From Acidimicrobiales bacterium (GTDB lineage Bacteria > Actinomycetota > Acidimicrobiia > Acidimicrobiales > Acidimicrobilacustridaceae): DNA of 9,785 nt. Of this stretch, positions 1 through 5,098 are shown in pieces. Under the pieces are notes generated by a model, which saw only the letters and a list, made by a program, of their open reading frames with translations, made no database searches and was not told where the DNA came from. The DNA lies in contig JALRFT010000184.1 of the NCBI GenBank assembly GCA_023261915.1, positions 1 to 9,785 of the forward strand, read 5' to 3'. A program made the position numbers and the translations under genes. Every line of letters begins with the position of its first letter. Positions within the stretch are counted from its first letter, which is position 1.

Positions 1-269
1 GGCTCGACCGCTGCCGCCTCCTCGGCGGGGTCGGTCTCGGGGACGCCGGTGATGGCCGACTGCCCACCGATGTCGATCACGTCGGCTCCGTCGGCGACGA
101 GTTGGTCGATCAGAGCGATGCGTGAAGCGGTGTCGGGGTAACGGCCGGCGTCGGAAAAGGAGTCAACCGTGGCGTTGACCACCCCCATCAGCAGTGATCG
201 CTGCAAGGGGGCGGCGAGTGGTGGCAAATCTGCAGCAGGGGGCACTCTCCAAGTCTGGCGGACATGCAC
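1..269 (-). CDS. Dihydropteroate synthase-like protein (N-terminal part, runs off the left edge)
   Basis: The first 89 codons of a pterin-binding TIM-barrel protein are visible. Known family members join a dihydropterin pyrophosphate to p-aminobenzoate in cytosolic folate synthesis. Residues 28-42 read MGVVNATVDSFSDAG, clearly the N-terminal strand and loop 1 of dihydropteroate synthase (usual form NVTPDSFSDGG). Residues 59-77 (ADGADVIDIGGQSAITGVP) match the second strand and loop 2, usually GGESTRPGA. The loops are altered: the loop 1 proline is valine, and the Thr-Arg-Pro of loop 2 is Ala-Ile-Thr. These positions normally contact pterin and p-aminobenzoate, so this may be a divergent FolP2-like paralogue instead of the main folate enzyme; for that reason I give no symbol. 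The start is uncertain: GTG at 269 was chosen, with no clear ribosome site, and an in-frame GTG lies further in. It is divergent from the lipoprotein gene at 365. Confidence 0.8.
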   Translation of the reverse strand, partial: MHVRQTWRVPPAADLPPLAAPLQRSLLMGVVNATVDSFSDAGRYPDTASRIALIDQLVADGADVIDIGGQSAITGVPETDPAEEAAAVE

Positions 270-328
270 CGGACGACGGGGGATCAGGCGTTCAGACCGG
301 CTCCCCCTCTGGTGGCGGAGGAGCGCAG

Positions 329-334
329 TAACCT
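329..334 (+). promoter_or_regulatory. Possible -10 element of the lipoprotein pair
   Basis: TAACCT fits the actinobacterial TAnnnT -10 pattern. It would place transcription start near 341, leaving a leader of about 24 bases that contains the ribosome site at 355-360. No convincing -35 hexamer lies 16-19 bases upstream, so the call is weak. Confidence 0.3.
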
Positions 335-354
335 TTGGGAGTTCCCCGAGCGTC

Positions 355-360
355 AGGAGA
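355..360 (+). promoter_or_regulatory. Ribosome binding site deciding the start at 365
   Basis: AGGAGA lies four bases before ATG 365. It favours that ATG over the in-frame start at 335, which has no such site and would place extra residues before the signal peptide. Confidence 0.7.
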
Positions 361-364
361 TTCC

Positions 365-1018
365 ATGTCGATCACCCGTGGTCTGCGTTCACGTTCCCCG
401 TTGTGGCTCGCCCTTGGCGCGGCCGCCATCCTCTCCCTTGCAGCCGTTGGCTGCTCATCGGGCAGCAACTCGTCACAGAGTGGGTCCTCCGATGGTGGCT
501 CAGCCTCAACAACGACGGAGAAGGCCACTGAAGGCACCCTCGCCGAAGCGTGTGGGAACGTCGACGGCGATGCCATCTTGGCGTCGGCCGAGGATTTTGC
601 CGATGCTGCAGTGAAAGTCGACACCGCCGAAGGATTGGACGAGACCATTGGGGCGCTGATCGACACCCTGACGACAGGGGCGGCATTTTTCAACACCTTC
701 GGTGGGGAACTGGAGCCCGTGTTCACCCAGGTCAGCGAGATCACCGGGGACCGATCGTTCGCTGACGTCATTGTGAAGATCAGCGATGGAGCCACCCTGC
801 TGGAAGAGGCAGCCGCCAATGTCGAAGCGAACGGGCTCACCGAGCAGACCTCGGCCGAGGTCGAGCGCTCACTCGCTGGCCTCGAGGACCTCGGCAGCCT
901 CAACAACCTCAATGCCAGCAGTTCGGGAGCAGCCGAGGATCTCGGCGACATCTCCGAGTGCCGAGCTCTCGAGGAGATTTTCAGCGGTGTTGACCAGATC
1001 TTGGAACGGATCGGTTGA
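365..1018 (+). CDS. Secreted lipoprotein of unknown function (first of a tandem pair)
   Basis: The product has 217 residues. I do not recognise a named family. Residues 1-30 form a lipoprotein signal peptide: Arg at 5, 8 and 10, a hydrophobic stretch at about 13-28, and a lipobox LAAVGC with the lipidated Cys at 30. A Ser/Gly/Thr-rich linker (31-52) follows, typical of a tether on the outer face of the membrane. The mature domain is mostly predicted helical and acidic, with Cys 63 (in ACGNVD) near its start and Cys 199 (in SECRAL) near its end, a plausible disulfide closing the domain. The next gene encodes a shorter protein with the same plan. The stop overlaps the next start (ATGA), so the two are probably cotranslated. 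The role is unknown; an envelope-surface protein is all the sequence supports. Confidence 0.85.
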   Translation: MSITRGLRSRSPLWLALGAAAILSLAAVGCSSGSNSSQSGSSDGGSASTTTEKATEGTLAEACGNVDGDAILASAEDFADAAVKVDTAEGLDETIGALIDTLTTGAAFFNTFGGELEPVFTQVSEITGDRSFADVIVKISDGATLLEEAAANVEANGLTEQTSAEVERSLAGLEDLGSLNNLNASSSGAAEDLGDISECRALEEIFSGVDQILERIG

Positions 1019-1530
1019 TGGTGGGAAACGACCATCGTCGGGGCCGCATCGCTGGTGCACTGCTCGTCGGCATGGCGCTCACCGCCTCGGCCTGTAGTTC
1101 ATCAACCGATCTGGCCTCGGCCTGTGGTGGCGTTGATGTCGAGGCCATGTCTGCTGCTGCCAATGCCGTCGTCGAATCGGAGAACAACAGCGACCTGCCG
1201 AGCACGCTCGACGCCGTGGCCAACCTCCTTGAGGTGTCTGCCACCCAGTTGGGCCCGGTTGCGGAGGCAGCGGCGGCGAACACCGGCAACGAATCACTCA
1301 ACCAGTTCGAACCCGAGGCCCGCCGGGCAGCATCAGACCTGCAGCGACTCGCTGGGGACGTCCGTAACGGCCAGTCGCTCGACGATGCCACGACAGCTAT
1401 GGCCGAAATGTTCGCCGGACTCGAGGAAACGCTCGGCGCGGGGGTCTTCAGCGGTGAGTCAGGGGACCTGCTCGCCACCGTGCCCGAGTGTGCCGCTCTC
1501 GACACCGAATTGAGCGAGCTTCTCGGCTGA
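1018..1530 (+). CDS. Secreted lipoprotein of unknown function (second of a tandem pair)
   Basis: The product has 170 residues. ATG 1018 overlaps the TGA of the previous gene in an ATGA junction, which supports this start and translational coupling; there is no strong ribosome site of its own. Residues 1-26 form a signal peptide with basic residues at 7-10, a hydrophobic core at about 11-24 and a lipobox-like LTASAC with Cys 26. Almost no linker follows: the mature domain begins at once with ACGGVD (Cys 36) and ends near PECAAL (Cys 158). Both motifs correspond to ACGNVD and SECRAL in the upstream protein, so the two genes look like a diverged duplication. The domain is rich in Ala, Glu and Leu and probably helical. 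No catalytic motif is visible. It could be a partner of, or a replacement for, the first protein. Confidence 0.83.
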   Translation: MVGNDHRRGRIAGALLVGMALTASACSSSTDLASACGGVDVEAMSAAANAVVESENNSDLPSTLDAVANLLEVSATQLGPVAEAAAANTGNESLNQFEPEARRAASDLQRLAGDVRNGQSLDDATTAMAEMFAGLEETLGAGVFSGESGDLLATVPECAALDTELSELLG

Positions 1531-1539
1531 GCCAGCGGG

Positions 1540-1559
1540 CGACCTCACGAGGTCGTGAG
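1540..1559. terminator. Two overlapping inverted repeats at a tail-to-tail gene junction (possible bidirectional terminator)
   Basis: Positions 1540-1555 read CGACCTC-AC-GAGGTCG, and 1544-1559 read CTCACGA-GG-TCGTGAG. Each is a perfect 7-bp inverted repeat with a two-base centre, and they overlap by 12 bases, so only one hairpin can form at a time. The element fills the end of the 14-base gap between the convergent genes and covers the stop of the serine hydrolase. There is no T-tract on either strand, so classical Rho-independent termination is not shown; a hairpin that blocks read-through or protects 3' ends is equally possible. Confidence 0.4.
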
Positions 1560-2315
1560 AATGCCCACGAGTCCCCGGCCCAGTTCCGCCATGGCCGCTT
1601 CGGTGGCCATGGGATCGGACTGGTCCTTGGTGAGCGCCACCACCATGGCCGTCTGACCGTTGACGTCAAGGATTCCGACGTCGTGCAGACACCCGTCAAG
1701 CGAGCCCGTCTTGTGGTGGAACCGGTGTGGCGGTGGGACCATGGCGTTGATCCGGCCGTTGCGCAGATTCGACCCCATCCATGCTCGCAGGGGAGCGAGC
1801 TCCGCAAGACGGTCGACGGCGCGAAGGACGGCGACCTGCTCGTCAACGGTGGTCGCTTCGGTACTCATGGCATCGAAGTCCTGATCCCGGTAGCCCACGG
1901 GCAGCGTCATGGCGGGACAGCCGAGCATGGCTACACCACGCGCCCAGAGGGTTTCTCCGACCGCTTCGAGCAGAACATGGGCAGCGGGATTGTCACTGAG
2001 CACAATCGACAGGGTGGCGAGTTCCCCGAGGGTGAGCGGCGTCGTGAGCGCCGTCGTCACGCTCGGGAACTGTGAGCAATGAAACTCGTCAGGTCCGACC
2101 CGACGTCCGAGATCGAGCAAGCCATCGTGGGCAGCAAGAAGGGCGACTGCGGCCAACGGCACCTTGCTCAGTGACGCCGGGGGGTAGGTGACGTCATCCC
2201 CGTGACGCCACGATTGCCCCCACCCACCGCCACTGGTTCGCATCGTCACCTGCACGACGCGACCCGATCCGGCCGGCGCGAACCGGGAGACCAGCGAACC
2301 GATCTCGTCGGTCAA
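1545..2315 (-). CDS. Class A beta-lactamase-like serine hydrolase, apparently cytosolic
   Basis: The product has 256 residues, close to the size of a mature class A beta-lactamase domain. The active-site motifs are in order: SLSK at 48-51 (nucleophile Ser 48, Lys 51), SDN at 107-109, and HKTGS at 201-205 (the KTG box). The omega-loop ExxLN carrying the deacylating Glu of true class A enzymes is not visible in the stretch before TTVDEQ (about 138-160), so it may be a peptidase, esterase or amidase of this fold. No signal peptide is present, which is unusual because the family normally works outside the membrane. The start is TTG 2315, whose last two bases overlap the TGA of the upstream PP-loop gene (TTGA); GGGGTGA at 2323-2329 can serve as ribosome site. 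This coupling suggests it acts on a product or intermediate of the neighbouring enzyme. Antibiotic resistance is not indicated. Confidence 0.87.
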   Translation of the reverse strand: MTDEIGSLVSRFAPAGSGRVVQVTMRTSGGGWGQSWRHGDDVTYPPASLSKVPLAAVALLAAHDGLLDLGRRVGPDEFHCSQFPSVTTALTTPLTLGELATLSIVLSDNPAAHVLLEAVGETLWARGVAMLGCPAMTLPVGYRDQDFDAMSTEATTVDEQVAVLRAVDRLAELAPLRAWMGSNLRNGRINAMVPPPHRFHHKTGSLDGCLHDVGILDVNGQTAMVVALTKDQSDPMATEAAMAELGRGLVGILTTS

Positions 2316-3547
2316 CGCAGGGTCACCCCACGGTGCAGCACCAGATCCCAGGCGTCGGCGAGGGCAGCGGCCAAACGACGATCTTCCCGCGATTTCCTCA
2401 CCGACAGTCCACCCAGCGTGTCGCCTTCGGCTGCCGATCGCAGTTGGCGGGCCACCTCGGCTGTCACCCCCCGCCCGGCGAGCGGTGTGGCACTCGCCAG
2501 TGCAGCAATGGTCCCGGGATCAGGGTCGCCTCCGAATCGGTTGGCGAGAATCTCCGCTGCGCCGACCAGCCACAGACTGCACATGGTGATCAGGCACTTG
2601 CGGCAGTGCCCGCAATTGCCCTCAGCCGATTGTTCCCAACAGACCGCGAGCCACCGGGCGGCCCACGGACTGCTGGCCAGCACCCCCGCCCGCGCCGTTC
2701 GGCCACTCGGCACATCGAGCCGATGGTCAATGCTGACTGAAGCCGACGACCAGAGTGGGTCGAGATCGGGGTGACTGGCGAAGGGCACCTGATGACCGGC
2801 GGGGTGGGTGGAGGCGAGACCGACCCGATCAACGACACCGGTGAGCGCAAGAGCCGTCGCTGCCAGCACGGGTACGTGGGAGAAGTCCCACGACACCAGT
2901 GGATCGATGAACGTCCGGGCATTGGTCGAAACCCGAACCAAGGGCAGACCCCATTCAGCGGCCGCCGAGGAGGTGGCCCGCCAAACATCGGCATGCTCGG
3001 CAATGTCGAACGGCGGGTCCACCCAGTCCAGACCGACGAGGTGCGACGGTCCGTCTCCGGCCGAGGTGGCGGCAAGCAGAACGGCAGTGGAGTCAAGGCC
3101 CCGACTGAAGAACAGGCCGCGGCCACCGGTGAGTGACTGCGGCTCGGCGTCACGGGCCGAGCGCACCTTGACTGCCGGCCACCCCCACCACGCCTGGTAC
3201 TGCACCGTGGCCTTCGTGGCTCCCAGCGCTGCGACCGGGCACACGGCGCCATCAATGACGACGTCGGCATGGAGTTGGGATGCGACGAGGGTGAGCACGG
3301 GGACGAGCGGGGTCACATCGTCATCAGTGACCGAGCACAGTGCCGACCACGCGGTGTCATCAAGGTCCGAAAGCCCGTGCACCCGGACCTCAAGGCGGTC
3401 CGCCCCCAGCAGGTGGGGGGTAGCCGTTGGATCATGCGGTTGCACGAGGCGCACCCGGGCCGAGACGACCAGGGTGTCGTTGACAACGGCCCGACGTGCA
3501 GCATCGGCGAGCAGCACCGCTGAGGGGACCAGAGTCAGATCCGCCAT
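2312..3547 (-). CDS. PP-loop ATPase (N-type ATP pyrophosphatase, QueC-like fold) with a C-x2-C-x2-C site
   Basis: The product has 411 residues. A PP-loop variant FFSRGLDS at 146-153 (usual core SGGxDS) follows an N-terminal domain of about 140 residues of unclear type. Family enzymes activate a carboxylate or amide as an acyl-adenylate using ATP, releasing pyrophosphate. Further features recall a QueC-related group I know from memory in surface-polysaccharide and natural-product loci: HPDLDPLWS at 259-267, CWEQ at 303-306, and NCGHCRKC at 311-318 with Cys 312, 315 and 318, probably three ligands of a zinc ion together with Cys 303. The substrate is unknown; queuosine synthesis is unlikely because no que genes are near. 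ATG 3547 was chosen because AGGGGTGAG (3551-3559) precedes it and the upstream stop is only four bases away; a longer in-frame opening to 3760 merely runs back through that gene. It is cotranscribed with the GNAT fusion and the serine hydrolase. Confidence 0.83.
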   Translation of the reverse strand: MADLTLVPSAVLLADAARRAVVNDTLVVSARVRLVQPHDPTATPHLLGADRLEVRVHGLSDLDDTAWSALCSVTDDDVTPLVPVLTLVASQLHADVVIDGAVCPVAALGATKATVQYQAWWGWPAVKVRSARDAEPQSLTGGRGLFFSRGLDSTAVLLAATSAGDGPSHLVGLDWVDPPFDIAEHADVWRATSSAAAEWGLPLVRVSTNARTFIDPLVSWDFSHVPVLAATALALTGVVDRVGLASTHPAGHQVPFASHPDLDPLWSSASVSIDHRLDVPSGRTARAGVLASSPWAARWLAVCWEQSAEGNCGHCRKCLITMCSLWLVGAAEILANRFGGDPDPGTIAALASATPLAGRGVTAEVARQLRSAAEGDTLGGLSVRKSREDRRLAAALADAWDLVLHRGVTLR

Positions 3548-3551
3548 GAGC

Positions 3552-5033
3552 TCACCCCTCAGTGGGAAGAGCGGCGAGCAGTTGTTGCCGGCGAGCCTCC
3601 CGCCGACGATCGGCCACCTCGGCCTCGCCGAGCGAGCGGGCCTGGTCCAAGACCATGTGGGCGAACGTGGCCACCCGCTCGTCGGCGTACTCCCACTCCG
3701 TGTCGTCAACCTCAGAATTGCGGATCCACTGCAACACCAAGGCGTCCCCCATCGCTCCATACCGCGGAATCAATGCGGCAAACCCCAGCCGCAATGAGCC
3801 GAGGCCGGCTCCCGTGGCACCCAGGCCCGGCTGGTTGGCCGGAAGGTAGACGAATACCACCTCCGCCCCGGCCCGCTGGAGTGCCGACAGCGCCTCATCG
3901 ACACTCTCGACGAGGTCAGCCCCAACTTGGGTGACCTTGACCGTGCCGAGATTGTTCAGTGCGTCATAGGTCGATCCCGCCACAGTGTCGGGTGGCAACT
4001 CGGCGTGAACCTGCACGTCGGAAAATTGGCGGGGCCACTCGGTGGGTTCCACGACGTAGCGAACCAGTGGCTCATACAGCGGCGGGATGAACAATTCGGC
4101 GGGCGCAAGCGGTTGGACGGCGTGATGGGACATCAACAGCGAGCTGCGTCGCTGCAACAGGCCGTCGGTGATCCCAACCTGTTGGATGGAACCCCGCAGG
4201 TTGACGAGCAGTCCAATGAGATCCCGACCGGCTGACAACGACAACCTCTGGGTGATGGCGTGGGTCAATACGGGCTCGGCCAACGAGGTTGCTGGCCCGT
4301 CAGGGCCCAGAAGCCATTCGTAGTAGAGGCCGCCGAGCTCGACGAGCAGACCGCGGCGACGAAAGCGCGGATCGGTGACCCCGCCACCGGCCATCACCAC
4401 CCCGTCGGTTTCGTAGACGACCCCCATGTGGCAGACCACCTCGCCGTCGGGAGTCACCGCCACCCACCCCCTGCGAGATCCATCGGCGATCGCCGCCGCG
4501 ATCCGTTCGGGGTAGTAGATGGCGGGATACGGATAGGTCCATCCGTACGTGCGGTAGACGCAGCGGGTCAGGGCGGCAGCGTCAGCGGCGGTGAGTTCGC
4601 GGACCACCACCTCCACATCAGTAAGCGGAGCGTCAGCATCGAGCACTTCAAGGTCACCGACGTCCACTACCCGGGTGTGGGCCGGCAAGGGCACCCGGAC
4701 TTCGATCAGGTTCCCCGAACCGTCCGCCCCTCCCGTCGCCGATGACACGAGGCCAGCCTCAACGAGACCCAGCACTGCGTCCGGTGGACCTGTGACGGGC
4801 TCCCCGGGATCGCTGAGTTGCACCACGAGTTCCGTGCCGTCGACGGTCACCGACGCCCCGATCTCCGCCGTGGCCCGATCAACGGTGCAGCGTCGCACAG
4901 CGTCGGTGGCACACAACCGGGTAGCGAGGGCAGCCGCCTCGGCGGCACCGCCGGCCTGGGTGGCGGCCGCCCGCACCGAGTCAGCAAGTACGGCGACACC
5001 ATCGTCGTCGGCGGGGGTCCTCACCCTGAGCAC
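3552..5033 (-). CDS. Degenerate SpoIIAB-like ATPase domain fused to GNAT N-acetyltransferase
   Basis: The product has 493 residues. Residues 1-118 resemble the anti-sigma (RsbW/SpoIIAB) ATP-binding fold: a G1-like DPGEP at 75-79 and a GADGSGN turn at 102-108, followed by EVRVPLP. The Glu-x3-Asn box that holds Mg-ATP is not visible, so nucleotide binding is doubtful. Residues about 143-290 are a GNAT acetyltransferase: CVYRTYGWTYP and IYYPERI (158-178) are typical of this fusion family, and DPRFRRRGLL (221-230) is the acetyl-CoA pyrophosphate loop with Arg in place of the first Gly. A second, C-terminal acyltransferase-like segment (392-439) contains VVFVYLP and DALVLQWIRN. No signal peptide or membrane segment is seen. 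I chose GTG 5033 because a TAnnnT element lies exactly seven bases upstream and the protein then begins at the ATPase fold; ATG 5075 would add 14 residues and remains possible. The acceptor substrate is unknown. Confidence 0.8.
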   Translation of the reverse strand: MLRVRTPADDDGVAVLADSVRAAATQAGGAAEAAALATRLCATDAVRRCTVDRATAEIGASVTVDGTELVVQLSDPGEPVTGPPDAVLGLVEAGLVSSATGGADGSGNLIEVRVPLPAHTRVVDVGDLEVLDADAPLTDVEVVVRELTAADAAALTRCVYRTYGWTYPYPAIYYPERIAAAIADGSRRGWVAVTPDGEVVCHMGVVYETDGVVMAGGGVTDPRFRRRGLLVELGGLYYEWLLGPDGPATSLAEPVLTHAITQRLSLSAGRDLIGLLVNLRGSIQQVGITDGLLQRRSSLLMSHHAVQPLAPAELFIPPLYEPLVRYVVEPTEWPRQFSDVQVHAELPPDTVAGSTYDALNNLGTVKVTQVGADLVESVDEALSALQRAGAEVVFVYLPANQPGLGATGAGLGSLRLGFAALIPRYGAMGDALVLQWIRNSEVDDTEWEYADERVATFAHMVLDQARSLGEAEVADRRREARRQQLLAALPTEG

Positions 5034-5040
5034 GGCCGGC

Positions 5041-5046
5041 AGCCTA
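5041..5046 (-). promoter_or_regulatory. Leaderless-type -10 element before the GNAT fusion gene
   Basis: Read on the minus strand, TAGGCT is followed by exactly seven bases and then GTG 5033. TAnnnT at this distance is the common arrangement of leaderless actinobacterial transcripts. It sits in a CCCTAGG context shared with the element at 6732-6737. No good -35 hexamer is visible. If ATG 5075 is the true start, this would be a chance match inside the gene. Confidence 0.4.
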
Positions 5047-5098
5047 GGGGACAATGACCGACCCCCGGCCAGCATCGAGGCCCCCGAACACGAGGGCG

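Noticed and set aside
270..364. Promoter for the dihydropteroate synthase-like gene in the divergent gap
   Set aside because: No TAnnnT element or ribosome site was found on the minus strand close to GTG 269.
292..1035. Open minus-strand frame of 247 codons opposite the first lipoprotein gene
   Set aside because: Its product is Ser/Ala/Pro-rich with no domain or signal, and it mirrors a plus-strand gene with a ribosome site, signal peptide and lipobox. Long antisense frames are expected at this GC content.
1545..2315. Antibiotic-resistance beta-lactamase
   Set aside because: No signal peptide and no ExxLN omega-loop motif; operon context points to metabolism.
2312..3547. queC of queuosine synthesis
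   Set aside because: The loop sequence, the large N-terminal domain and the absence of other que genes argue against that role, although the fold is probably related.
3548..3760. N-terminal extension of the PP-loop gene to a start at 3760
   Set aside because: The added residues are Arg/Trp/Pro-rich out-of-frame reading of the GNAT fusion gene, and ATG 3547 has its own ribosome site just after the upstream stop.
2808..3797. Open plus-strand frame of 329 codons opposite the PP-loop gene
   Set aside because: The translation is low-complexity Arg/Thr/Ser-rich without motifs, while the minus strand carries the PP-loop and cysteine cluster.
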